64,000 bases of DNA from Microstegium vimineum (GCA_022036555.1 CM039130.1:8662318-8726317); one strand, 5' to 3'. Numbered from the stretch's first letter, positions 34,001-45,448 are shown. Program-made: numbers and translations. Notes: a model not told the origin generated them from the sequence alone.

Positions 34001-37000
34001 TTCTCCTTCGGTGCAATAGCAGCAGGGATCTCTACACCATCCCACACCACCCTCCTCCTCGCTGTCGTGTCGTCGTCGTCTCCCCGGAGCTGTGGCACTC
34101 CCGCCTTGGTCATCCCGCACCCGCTGTCGTTGCTACTCTAAATAAACTTTCAGCTATCCAGTGTAATAAAGCAGCTCGCCGCATCTGTCATGCTTGCCAA
34201 CTCGGTAAACATACTAGGCTGCCGTTTACTAGTTCGGTCTCTAGGACATCAGCACCTTTCGAACTCGTTCATTGTGATGTTTGGACCTCTCCGGTTGCGA
34301 GTATTTCCGGTTATAAATTTTATCTTGTGTTAGTTGATGATTATACACATTATTGTTGGACGTTTCCCCTTCGCCATAAATCTAAAGTTCATGACCTCAT
34401 TGTTCAGTTTGTCGCTTACACTCACACACAATTCAGTTTACCTCTACACTGTTTTCAGGCAGATAATGGCACCGAGTTCATCAACAATGCCACCAACGCC
34501 TTTTTGGCTAGTCGCGGCATCCTTCTTCGCACCTCGTGCCCCTACACATCTGCTCAGAATGGCAAGGCTGAGCGCATGCTCTGCACTCTGAACAATGGCG
34601 TTCGCACACTTCTGATTCATGCTGCCATGCCTCCACCTTATTGGGTCGAAGCTCTCTCCACCGCCGTGTTTCTCACAAACCGGTGGCCGTACTCCTCCAC
34701 AAATAACGGTATGCCCTATCAACTTCTCCACCACAAGATACCCGATTACTCCATCCTTCGGGTTTTCGGCTGCCTATGCTACCCCAACCTTAGTGCCACG
34801 ACTCGCCACAAATTATCTCCTCGCTCCACGGCGTGTGTCTTCCTCGGTTACCCTCCTTCGCAGAAGGGATACCGATGTCTTGACCTCTCTAATCGCAAGA
34901 TCATCATCTCGCGCCACGTTGTTTTCGATGAGACTCACTTTCCGTTTGCAGCCTCAAAACCCCAACCGGATTCTTTTGATTTTCTGTTACAGGATGTTCT
35001 TCCCGCGCCTGCTCCGTCCACCTCGGGCGCAGAGCAAACACGGGCCTTGGAGGATGCTAGCGACCCTGTCGGGCTCGACCCTGCGATTATGTGGCACGGC
35101 GCCGCCCACAAGATGTCCAGGGCGCAACAGCAGGCCACGGCTCCAGCGCTACAGCAGCCGCCCCGACAGGCCGCGGCCCCAGCACCTCCGCCAGCCGTCC
35201 ATGTTGCCCCTGTGAGGCAACGGTACGACGTCTTCTACAGCCGTCGGTCGGTAACTGCTGCACAGCCCCCACCGGCGGTGCCTTTGGCTCCAACGCTCTA
35301 GGAGGTGGTGCAACCGCCCCCTGTACAGCAGACGACTATACCCCAGGTTCCCGAGACCTCTGCACGGACGACTCGTGCCCAGACGGGCTCTCTGCCGCCA
35401 CCCATGCAGCGGTACGGCTTCACCGCGGCGGTCTCCGGTTTGGCCTCGCCACTGCCAGGCAATTCTCGTGCCGCGCTTGCCGATGCAACTTGACGCGCGG
35501 CAATGGCTGACGAGTACAAGGCGCTTATGGACAATGGCACCTGACGTCTAGTCCCTCGATCGCCTCGTGCCAATGTCATCACCGGCAAGTGGGTCTTCAA
35601 GCACAAGTATCACGCTGACGGCTCTCTGGCTCGTCATAAAGCCAGATGGGTCGTTCGTGGGTTCTCGCAGCGGTACGGCGTTGACTACGACGAGACGTTC
35701 AGCCCGGTTGTCAAACCGGCCACCATCCGGGCTGTTCTCAGCATCGCCGCCTCTCGCTCGTGGCCGATTCATCAGCTGGACGTGAAGAACGCCTTTCTTC
35801 ACGGTCATCTGAATGAGACCGTCTACTGCCAGCAGCCGCCCGGCTTCGTCGACCCGACGGCTCCCGACCCGTCTGCCTCCTGCAAGTCTCTGTACGGACT
35901 TAAGCAGGCGCCTAGGGCGTGGCACCAGCGGTTCTCTGGTTTTGTCCAGCGGTCCGGCTTCACTGCCTCGACCTCTGATACGTCCCTTTTTGTTTACAAA
36001 GTGGGCGCAGACATCGCCTACTTACTGTTCTACATCGACGACATCATCCTAACAGCCTCGTCGACCCAGCTTCTTCGTCGCATCACCGAGCTCCTTCACT
36101 CTGAGTTCGCCATGACTGATCTCGGGGATCTTCATCACTTCCTCGGGATCTCTGTCACGCGTTCTGTTGATGGCCTATTCCTGTCTCAGTGGCAGTACTC
36201 TGTGGATCTGCTCTAGCGCGCCGGCATGGCTGAGTGTCACTCTACGGCGACTCCTGTTGACACTCAGGCCAAGCTCTCTACCACGGACGACGCTCCAGTG
36301 GCAGATGTCACTCAGTACCGCAACCTCGTCGGTGCACTGCAGTACCTCACGCTGACTCGTCCGGACCTCGCTTATGCTGTTCAGCAGGTTTGCCTCTTCA
36401 TGCACGACCCGCGCGAGCCTCATCTGGCAATGCTCAAGCGTGTCCTGCGGTATGTCAAGGGCACCCTCTCCACTGGGCTTCACATCGGCACAGGCAGCAT
36501 CACCAGCTTGACTGCCTACTCCGATGCTGATTGGGCTGGTTGTCCCGACTCTCGGCGCTCCACTTCTGGCTACTGTGTCTTCCTCGGCGACAACTTAGTC
36601 TCTTGGTCCTCTAAGCGACAAACTACGGTTTCTCGTTCGAGTGCGGAGGCTAAGTATCGTGCTGTTGCGCACGCTGTGGCTGAGACTTGTTGGCTTCGTC
36701 AGCTACTTCAGGAGCTTCATGCACCCATCTCTTCGGCGACGATTGTCTACTGCGACAATGTCAGTGCTATCTACATGACTGCCAATCCAGTTCATCATCG
36801 CCGCACGAAGCATATTGAGATAGATATACACTTCGTCCGTGAGAAGGTTGCTTTGGGACAGGTTCGGGTGCTCCATGTTCCATCGTCTCATCAGTTCGCG
36901 GACATTATGACCAAAGGGTTACCTGTACAACTGTTCACTGACTTTAGGTCCAGTGTTTGTGTTCGTGACACTCCCGCTTAGACTTAGGGAGGGTGTTAGA

Positions 37001-39425
37001 ATATAATTGTAACAGCCCACATGGGCATCCGGCCCATTGGCCTTGTATATTGTAACCATAGCATAGTCTGTCTAGGATTAGTACCGTACTGGTAATTGTA
37101 CATGTACTGCAAGCCATAACCGGCTATATAATGAAGGTCACCCCCTTGATTAGGGTGTGCGGTGTTTCTACACATCAGTAGCCTAGCCACCACTTCCTCT
37201 TCCCTGCTCCTGCTCCTGCCCCTGCCCCTGCCCCTGTCATCTGCCCTGGTATGCATGGCATAGAAGATTATTATGGTGTGATTGCGTCTATGATGTTAAC
37301 CTACCTTTGTGGGATTATATAAGTGGTACATGACCCGTAACTCATTGGGATTATAAGAATCTTGCGTGAAGCTTTAGTAATTCAGTACCTACTTCATCTT
37401 TTTTCTGTTGGCCAGGTAACCATGAAATGGATCTCAGATTCAGGGTAAGGTCAGAGGGCAGCTTGACCCTTGGCTGCTTGGATTAAATTGGAAATGCAAT
37501 AGCTGGGATACAAGATGTCTTTGCCACTGCTTTTATAGAGCAGATGGCCACTCTCCCCTCACCTGCCCCAGCACCTTTTCTAACCGCTAAAGTAGATGCT
37601 GAGCATATTACTAATACAAGGCATTAGAGCCTGAAAAGCAAAAGACAAGGAATAGTAAGATAAATAGCACTAGGCTTAGCTATCATTTTCCTTCTGAGTA
37701 CAGGCGTACAGCAGTATTTTTGGGTATTGAACATATATGAGTTTGCTGCTGATTTGTTACTTCATGCAGGAAGGTGTTCCTCTTGTATTGGAGCAGTTGC
37801 TGATGCAGTGGCTGCTGGTGCTGCCTTGCTGTTTGCTATTCCTGCAATATGTTTTGCATGGTGTCGACAACAAACCACAGAGGACCACAAACTACTTATG
37901 GCAGTCGAGCTTGGCCAGCTTAAAAGATTTTTGTTAAAAGAACTACAAGTGGCAACTGATGACTTCAGCAATAAGAACATTCTTGGAAGAGGTAGATTTG
38001 GCAAAGTCTACAAAGGACGGCTGCCAAATGGAACTTTAGTTGCTGTTAAGAGAATGAAGGAGGAGCGGACACCTCGTTTGGAACTAGAGTTTCAAGCAGA
38101 AGTTGAGGTTACTGCTATGGCTGTACACAGAAATCTATTGCGTCTTTTCGGATTCTGTATTACACAAACAGAATGGGTGCTTGTATATCCCTATATGGCT
38201 AATGGAAGTGTTGCATCACGTTTAAGAGGTAGTCTGTCTTGTTTATTCCAGTAGTACAGCATTTTCATTGCCGTTTCTTTTCGAGCTCGTTCTTCTTTCC
38301 TAACTACATGTCCAACTCCGAAATATTTATTGCTTTGGTTTATTTTCTGTAGAACGGCAACCGTCTGAACCCCCTTTAGATTGGAAAACGAGGACAAGGA
38401 TTGCATTAGGTTCTTCTCGCGGTCTATCCTATTTACATGACCAGTGTGTTCAAAGGATTATCCACCGAGACGTCAAAGCATCGAATATTTTGTTAGATGA
38501 AAACTTTGAAGCAGTGGTGGGTGGCTTGGGTTTGGCCAAACCAATGGATCACATAGTTACCGATATAACTACTGCGGTTTGTGGAACATGGGGGTACATT
38601 GCACCTGAATATCTGTCAACAGGAAGATGCTCCGAGAAAACTGATGTGTACAGTTATGGAATTATGCTCTTGGAGCTCATTTCAGGACGGGCTGCCTTTG
38701 ATCTTGCTGATCTTGCTCGCCTTGCCAATGATGAGGATGTCATACTACTTGACTGGGTAATTTACTAATGCTATTTATTCAGTTCAAATTGCAATAAGGT
38801 CTTCATGTTCTTTTGTAGATTGATACATTGATATTGCATTGGGATTGGATGCTCACGTTTTCTATACTAATATCTAAAAAAAGATCTGTTAATCACTTCA
38901 TCCATGAACAAATAGAGATTCAGTAGCGTCTAATGAAGAAGATTTTATTTCTGAGCTGGAACATGGCTTGCAGCAAAACTAGCATATGGGTGTATATTCT
39001 TTTTTTTTTTCAATTCAACTCAACACCTTGATTTTGCAACATTTTTTTTAGTTGTATCTTTCAATCCTTGTGTAAAATGTCTGTTTTGGTTGACATAACA
39101 GTGAGTGTACGTGATTTGTGCAGGTCAAGGAACTACTAAAGAAGAAAAAACTGGTGGAGCTTATTGATACAGATATACAGCAGAACTGCATACATGCCGA
39201 GGTAGAATCGCTGACCCAGATTGCGCTCCTTTGCACACAGCCCTCCCCATGGACAGACCTAGGATGTGCGAGGTGGAGAGGATGCTCGAAGGTAAGGAGA
39301 CTTGGCGAGAGATAGAAGGAGCGGCAGAAGCTAGTAGTAGTATTAAGTACAGCACGAAATCGACCTGGGCCAGCACCGATTCAACCGACAACCGCCACGC
39401 GGTCGAGGTTTCAGAGCTGAAATGA
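31071..39425 (+). CDS. SERK/BAK1-like receptor kinase, 3' half only, with atypical kinase and a late frameshift
   Basis: Exons 31071-31133, 31202-31317, 37770-38228, 38353-38756 and 39124 to 39315 (or 39425) reproduce SERK exon order: last LRR (DLSNNNLPGE), Ser/Pro-rich juxtamembrane hinge (PTSPGASPF, YNPTASVQSP), a transmembrane segment (AVAAGAALLFAIPAICFAW) and kinase (LGQLKRF, ELQVATDDFSNKNILGRG). The glycine loop GRGRFGKV, VAVK lysine (38048-38050) and HRD (38463-38471) are present. DFG reads GLG (38523-38531), so the metal-binding Asp is lost. Signal peptide and earlier LRR exons are absent upstream. A 1-nt deletion near 39241-39252 shifts the last subdomain; as read, the protein stops at 39315, while the conserved tail (MDRPRMCEVERMLEG ... 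AVEVSELK) lies in the next frame to 39425. It may be part of the NLR transcript or a truncated pseudogene. Confidence 0.75.
32130..32309 (+). repeat. 5' LTR of the copia element
   Basis: 180 bp; TATA box TATATAA at 32261-32267. Confidence 0.95.
32572..36981 (+). pseudogene. copia gag-pol polyprotein with four in-frame stops and no frameshift
   Basis: ATG 32572 (MTESSATSAALG). Domains in order: gag (LEHPNYSKWKAFFTALCGKY), a Gly/Gln-rich region without an obvious CCHC knuckle, protease (SWVMDSGATSHMSS), pre-integrase (LWHSRLGHP, CHACQLGKHTRLPF), integrase core (HCDVWTSPV, QADNGTEF, SAQNGKAERM), reverse transcriptase (KWVFKHKYHADGS, QLDVKNAFLHG, LFYIDDIILTAS) and RNase H (YSDADWAGCPDSRRSTSGYC, SSAEAKYRA, NPVHHRRTKHIEID). 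Stops: TAG 35299-35301, TGA about 35491, TGA about 35542 and TAG about 36214. The frame is otherwise kept to the final TAG at 36979-36981, so the copy is recently dead. Confidence 0.9.
36994..37172 (+). repeat. 3' LTR of the copia element
   Basis: 179 bp, matches 32130-32309 apart from four substitutions and one indel, followed by CATCA. Confidence 0.95.
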
Positions 39426-39835
39426 TGTACAGCGTCTTCATGAATCATGACCTGTATTTTGTAAAGGTAATAGCGATGTGTGAGTGAATCATCCAGTCGA
39501 ATCCCATTTGGTGAAATCGATGGGCGACTAGATGTAGCCAGCGACACCACGCTTTTGAGAGGTGCACTCTCAGTTTCAAATTGTAGTTCAGATTTTATCT
39601 CTGTTCTAAGTCATACTTCTCTAGTTTTAACTAAGTTTTTTTATTATATAAAAATATCAAAATCCACAATTAAGTTCAAATAAATATAATTTCAAAACAC
39701 ATATCATGAAGATAATAAATTAATTTGATGTTCTAAATATTTTTTTTTATAAATTTGACATTTTTTAGGAAATAACTTGACACAAAGCTAATGTAAAGTA
39801 CTAATTTGATAATAAGAAAATTACTTATTAACTAG

Positions 39836-39960
39836 CACTAGTAGAGAACTTTTGGTTCGGCATATTAATCTCGGTTCGAATTAGGAACGAGACTAATGTG
39901 AGCATTAGTTACAGGTCTAAGTTTTTTAGGCGTGGAGGATGAAAGGACCATGACGTCTAA
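39836..39960 (+). mobile_element. CACTA (En/Spm) transposon terminus fragment
   Basis: CACTAGTAGAGAACTTTTGG begins at 39836, a typical CACTA end. TCTCGGTTCGAATTAGGAACGAGAC-like subterminal sequence follows. No matching other end was found. Confidence 0.45.
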
Positions 39961-40329
39961 CAGGGAAGGTTTAAATTAGGCAAAAATCTATTTCTAACTA
40001 TGACATCTAATTTTATCTTTGCAAAACCTATGCAATAAATAAGCTATCTAAATGTGCAATTATGATTTGCTAGGTTTGTTGGTATCTCTATTGCAAAAAC
40101 CATGTTCCAATCCTATCAACTAAGTTCGGTAAGTATAGCACGCAGCCATGGTAGTAATACAAATGCGAAAGATAAAGAGTAAGGTCAAGATGCAAACTCC
40201 CATTAACGACTTCGGTATTTGTATCGAGGTATCGAGAAGCGTTCAAGCTTTCCCTTAGTCCTCGTTGGAGTCCCTCGTAAGGAATCCCTTGCAAGGGTCA
40301 AGCTCCAGGTTGGGTAACTCTGTGGATAT

Positions 40330-41355
40330 CCGCATGTAATGGATCGCTTGTCATCATCTTCACTATCAAGCTGTTGACTGAAGCGTTGTAAGGAACATGG
40401 ACTCTTGACCCATGAAGTTTAGATTTTGGTTTTTGATGATCAACATGACTAAATTGGATTAATGAGTTTGCGAGTATTTCTTTCATAGTCCAATAGAGTG
40501 CAAACGTGACTTGGACAAAGGGAACGTGGTGATCCGAATGATGAACACCTCAAGCAAGACATTTGAAGCATAAAGGATGACCTACAAGATCAAGCAAAGT
40601 CCAAGCATGAAGGATGGAACCAACTCAGACGCAAAGACCGTGAAGAAACGAAGTCAACGGAGCTTCACCTCGGGTCCAGACTTTTGGAAATGGGTCCGGA
40701 AGGAAACTCTAGTCACAGGGTGCTTCAGACCCTGGCAATAGACCGTCCGGACCATTGCTCCAGTCGTCCGGACCAATGGCGAATGGTCCGGATGGTAACA
40801 ATAAGGTTCCAGAGAGTGCCAAAGCATCCAGACTGAGTCCGGACCAACGGTCTAGACCAATGGCGATCATCAGTCCGGATGGGAACAGTAAGGTTCCAAA
40901 GGCACTCAAAGCCTCCGGACCGAGTCCGGACTAGAGCTCTGGACCATTGGCCACATCAGTCAGCCTCAGTGCGTGATTTCAACGGTCAAGTGTCAGAGAC
41001 CGTTGGAGGGGATCCGGACTGTTGCAAATTGGTCTGAGCCAACCCGCAAAGTCTAATTCGAAGTAAACATAGAAACGGCTCCGAAGAGACCAATGAATCT
41101 ATTTGGCTTGTGGCCTATTTATAAGCCCATGGTCGGCCAATTGAAGTGTGGAGAATTAAGGAAACATACCAAGGGTGTTGATACACCATTCTTATGCTCT
41201 CCACTTGCATAGTGCTTAGCGATGCACTTGGTGATTAGCGTAGGTGCTTTGTGAAGTGCTTAGGTTAGTTTGACACGCTTATGCACTTGCTTTGGTTAGG
41301 CTAGTGTTTAGTGAGGCTTACATACCTCTTGATCCAAGATGCTTGCGCGCACCGC
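40330..41355. mobile_element. retroelement-derived fragment with GTCCGGAC-rich spacer, copia LTR-like
   Basis: Contains TTTTTGATGATCAACATGACT, many GGTCCGGA/TCCGGACC motifs (40690-41030), and a CACTTGCATAGTGCTTAG-type stretch. The same style appears in the solo LTR at 60440-62294 in the other orientation. Borders are unclear. Confidence 0.4.
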
Positions 41356-41362
41356 GTTTGTA

Positions 41363-41623
41363 CTCAATCCTAAATTATAAAACATTCCAAAAGTATTGGA
41401 GAGTCAAAACATTTCAAGTTCAAGTTTGGCCAAACTGATATGATAATATAATAACATTTATGATGTCAACTAAGTATCATTAGATTCTCCATCAATTATA
41501 TTTTCATAGTATACATATTTGATATCATAAATATTTATAATTTTTTCTATAATTTTGATCAAACTTAAGATGTTTTGACTCTCCAAAATCTTTGAGATGT
41601 CTTATAATTTGAGATGGAGGGAG
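41363..41623. mobile_element. Stowaway-like MITE
   Basis: Ends CTCAATCCTAAATTATAA and (reverse complement) CTCCCTCCATCTCAAATTATAA, flanked by TA on both sides. A long internal inverted similarity includes TTGGAGAGTCAAAACAT and its complement. 261 bp. Confidence 0.7.
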
Positions 41624-41692
41624 TAATTTCTAGGAGTGAAGGGGAGACAAGTTAAAAGTGACACCCATCACCCATCATTAAGACTCCCTCCG

Positions 41693-42112
41693 TCCTAATA
41701 TATAAGGCTTAACCACTTTTTATTCATGTCTCATAATACAAGACATGTTCTCTCTAGATGCATATACTTCCTCCGTCCCCGAAAGAATCAATTCTTAGAA
41801 TCCGTGTCAGTCAAACTTTTATAACTTTGACTAGCTTTATAGAAAAATGTAATAACATTTATGACTTAAAATAAGCACCATGTAAAAATATGTTCTTAGA
41901 TAAATCTAATGATACTAGTTTGATACCATATTTTTTAATACTTTATTCTAAAACTTTGGTCAAAGTTTAAATTTTTTAACTTAGAACAAATTCAGAAATC
42001 TACTTTTAGAGACGAAGAGAGTACATTGATGTAGTGTTGAGAAAGATAATTAAATGTGTTCTTGATCTTTACACTAGAGATGATTACGCCTTATATATTA
42101 GGATAGAGAGAG
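41693..42112. mobile_element. outer Stowaway-like MITE interrupted by another MITE
   Basis: ACTCCCTCCGTCCTAATATATAAGG at the left and CCTTATATATTAGGATAGAGAGAG at the right are inverted. The interior is split by the element at 41767-42021. Confidence 0.65.
41767..42021. mobile_element. inner Stowaway-like MITE
   Basis: Starts CTTCCTCCGTCCCCGAAAG and ends CTTTTAGAGACGAAGAGAG, with TA flanks on both sides. 255 bp, inserted into the outer MITE. Confidence 0.65.
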
Positions 42113-42114
42113 TA

Positions 42115-43835
42115 GTTGCTCAAAAAACTATATACCATTGTCAAAAAAAAAATTAGCATAGTTATGATTTGGTAATGTGCGCATTCTATGATTTTCCCAG
42201 ATTTTTAGTGTCCTATAAATATATTAATAAATTAACTATGGTTAACTTTGTCTATTTATGAAGAGGAGAAAAAGGATCATTTTAATGCAAAACAACATTT
42301 TACTATATAGTTCTTATTATGTAGAGCACAAAAGATTTTATATTATAATTTTCAGGCACTTATATGATTTTATATCTATTTTGTAGCGACTTGAACCGAG
42401 CCACAGTGCCTATTGGGTCAATTACATGAAATCGCAGTGTCTTATGGTATATATCGAAAGTAGAGGTGTACATCAACCAATTTTCGTCTTTCAAAATGTC
42501 ATGCGGTCAATTTTCAAGAAGAATCCCATGCCATCACATTTGTGCTCGGTTAGTTATACTAGGACGGTACGCGCGCGTTGCTACGCGTGCAGCCGGTGGT
42601 TGCGCCTGTGTGTAAATCAAAAGATTCATGGAGGGATGAAAGATTGGATCAGAGTGGATAATAATTTTTCCGTATTCTAATCATATTTTTTATCGGATTT
42701 GGAGTGAGCCAGATATTATATGGTTTCGGATAAAAGAATTGTTTAGATGTAAAAAAAAGTTACGAATTTGGACCGGTTTTTGAACGAAGACGGACTTTTC
42801 TTTGGATAATATGTGGTTAAGTGTTGTTTTTTATGATAAAAATAATTCATTAGATGTCATTTAAACAATAAAAATAAATTAATAACTATATAATAAAATA
42901 TATACTATGCTTCAGCACTTATAAAAGATACATCACCGACGATTAAAAAACAAACACAACATATATATATATATATAGTTAACTTGTTTTGCGTACGAAC
43001 TACAATGTAACGATGCTAGTGTCATGGGTTGAGTTGACTTCTACTCTTGAGCTTAGACTCCTTAAAATATTCATATTATTCTATTATAAGCATAAGATAA
43101 TCAATGTTAAATTATTGGATAATCAATATCTATCAGATTTTATCAATCTACACCGTGCGCATCCATATATAATCGAATTTAGATTATCCATATCCGCACG
43201 GATATTTAAAACACCTTTTCATTCAGATTCAGAACGGATTGAAACGAAGGATTATCTACGCCACTTTCACCTCTACATGCGTAGTAATACATAGGTACGT
43301 AGTACAACCCAAGTGAAAGAGGGGAGAGAAACACATCGAATAGGAGTCAATATTTTTTTCGCGCACAGAGGACACCAACATAGGGCGTGCTGCGTGCATG
43401 CGTGTGGCCGAGGCGACGGCCGGCACAGCTCCACCGCACGTCGTGTGACACGCATCGGAATGAGCCGGAAGTGCTCCGGATGAGAGCGTATTCTTTCCGG
43501 GATAAAGATCTACATTATATATCACCCGCCCCATGCCATGACCAACTTTGACAGCAAACCATAGCTTCACCAGTCCTCAGCCGTGGGTATCCGCGTGCCT
43601 CGCTGCAGCACGCCACAGGCTGGCTTGGTCGATTTGGTGTGGGCATGACCTGTCAGCATAAAACAGAATTTTCGAACTTGAAGCAGAGTCTTCAGTCATG
43701 ATCATAAATCAGCCAGAGAGCAGAGGAATATAAGGTTCATAACTGACCATATGTTGGCCTGTATTACTTGCAAATTGCGAGACATCAGCCCTGCAACAGA
43801 AAGATGACAGCATCAGCAAACTCAACTTGATGGAT
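42115..43835. other. intergenic region without a gene
   Basis: AT-rich; a short (AT) run at 42961-42978. Open frames up to about 100 codons show no recognisable domain. Confidence 0.4.
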
Positions 43836-43839
43836 CTGT

Positions 43840-43920
43840 AGATTAACGTGTCCTCCTGGGTGACGGTAACTTGCCGCTTGTACAATCTGAAAGCAAAGCA
43901 CCAAACACTCAGGTTAAGAT
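43840..43920 (+). repeat. segment duplicated in inverted orientation at 48371-48445
   Basis: CCTGGGTGACGGTAACTTGC through GCTTGTACAATCTGAAAG is shared as reverse complement. The left copy has five extra bases (CAAAG). Confidence 0.85.
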
Positions 43921-44671
43921 GATTTCCATTTTTCCCTTCACCAAGAGTTAAAATGATTACATCAAATACAATGTACTCTCCCCATTCCGAATTGTAAGTC
44001 ATTCCAAAAATCTTGGAGAGTCAAAACATTTTAAGTTTGAAAAATTCAGGTCATTCTATTTTTCTGTCGCTCTATTACTGGCGGTAAATAGTTTTTTCTA
44101 TCGGTATAGTGCATTTCCCTGTCGGTTTCGCACCGACAAGGAATTTCTTACAACCTACACGTACCCCATCTAGATCGAAAGCATAAAGGGTTATAGAAAT
44201 TGCTAAGCTCTCACTATATCCCTAAATCCAGTTCCGGAAATCGACTAAATTTGGTTCAGATCTCAAAATAGCAGAAATACGAGACAAATCCTAAACAAAG
44301 CATCACATCAGTAAAATAGGGGCGACCTGGGGCTCCTCCTTGAAGGATCCGCGCCGTCGTCGACCTCATCCCGCAGCACCAGCCACCATAGCCTCGCCCG
44401 CCACGAGATCTATGCCATCGCACCGGGGCTGCGCGGGGAGGGGCCGCCGCTGCTTGGCTTCGTGCCTTCACTGGGCGAGGGGCGCTTAGCTACGCGCCGT
44501 ACTGTGAGAAGGGCGGAGGTCAAGGGGCGCCGCCGCTTGGAGCCGCGCCGTCACCGGGCTGGGCGACGCCACTGCGTCGTACCATGGGAGCGTGCCGTCA
44601 CCCAGGCAGGCAGCACTATCGTGTGCATCCGCGCCGTCGTCGGGTAGGGGCGTGGGTGCCATCGCGGGGAA

Positions 44672-44698
44672 GGGGGGGGGGGGGGGGGGGGGGGGGGG
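44672..44698 (+). repeat. run of 27 G
   Basis: Uninterrupted G tract inside a GC-rich stretch (44330-44850) that has no convincing gene. Proline-rich translations of it on the other strand are artefacts of the tract. Confidence 0.8.
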
Positions 44699-44879
44699 AG
44701 GGGACGAGTGCCGTCGCGGGGAGAGGAGGGCACGACGCCGCCGCTTGGGACTGTTCCTCCGCGGCTGCGAGGAAGTATGTCCACGGGCACCGCCCATCCT
44801 CTTTTGGGTGGATTAAAAGGCCAGCACAGCCCAGGTCCAGGTTAGCTGTGCGGTTCGAGTCGAGATGCTCCTAGGATAA

Positions 44880-44981
44880 AAACCTTAAGAGAAAATACAT
44901 TTTTTTTGTCGGACAGAAAATTAGTAATTTTCCAGTCGGTTGCGGATAAATCGACAGGGTCTTTTTAGTTTCCCGTAGTGT
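44880..44981 (-). mobile_element. possible CACTA transposon terminus
   Basis: Reading minus from 44981: CACTACGGGAAACTAAAAAG, then CCGAC-containing repeats (CAACCGACTGGAAAATTAC, TGTCCGACAAAA). Related CTGTCGGTTTCGCACCGACA sequence lies at about 44118-44140. The other end was not identified. Confidence 0.4.
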
Positions 44982-45116
44982 AACCGTGACTCTTGCCGTA
45001 CAGCACTGCGGGAGTTTTGATCCTGAATAGCTTTTCACGGACAGCGCTGCAGACAGTCTTATATCCATGCAAGTCTGGTAACTGTACAATATATTTTTTT
45101 TACAGCCGTAACTGTA

Positions 45117-45264
45117 CAATAGTTGAATTAGGCCTTTATAGCGGTGTGAAATTTCTAGCATCTCACTTTTTTTCTCTAGCACGCCACCACACTTCTTCTC
45201 TAGCCGTGTTGAATTGCTCGGAAGCCGAGCGGATGCGCGCATCGCCGGCGGGCGACCGGCGGCG
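45117..45264 (+). repeat. segment duplicated in inverted orientation at 49458-49617
   Basis: The stretch from TAGTTGAATTAGGCCTTTAT through CTAGCATCTCAC and CACGCCACCACACTTCTTCT to GGATGCGCGCATCGCCGGCG recurs as reverse complement. Confidence 0.85.
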
Positions 45265-45275
45265 AGGCCTTTTCT

Positions 45276-45277
<2 letters not shown>

Positions 45278-45335
<58 letters not shown>
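45278..45335. repeat. (TA)n microsatellite followed by (CTG)5
   Basis: About 29 TA units, then CTGCTGCTGCTGCTG at 45336-45350. It ends about 110 bp upstream of the F-box start codon and may affect the promoter. Confidence 0.9.
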
Positions 45336-45336
<1 letters not shown>

Positions 45337-45448
45337 TGCTGCTGCTGCTGCTTTAGCCTAGCCGCTGTGTTTTTCAACTTTTCTGACCTGGTGGCCGGAC
45401 CATCAATATATATCACTCTGCCTTTCCCTTCCCCACCCACCGCCCGCC

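Larger units (their letters stand above)
32130..37172 (+). mobile_element. full-length Ty1/copia retrotransposon (Ale/Retrofit-Hopscotch-like) in a SERK intron
   Basis: LTRs 32130-32309 and 36994-37172 (about 180 bp, TGTTAGAATAT...GTTTCTACA) with perfect target duplication CATCA (32125-32129 and 37173-37177). The primer site TGGTATCTAAC starts at 32310; a purine tract AGGGAGGG abuts the 3' LTR. I count four substitutions and one indel between the LTRs by eye, indicating an age around or below one to two million years at usual grass rates (inference). It sits in sense orientation inside the SERK intron 31318-37769. The clade call rests on short LTRs and gag style. Confidence 0.95.

Noticed and set aside
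44486..44874. Proline-rich or glycine-rich ORFs over the G run
   Set aside because: Produced by the homopolymer; no domain and no start context.
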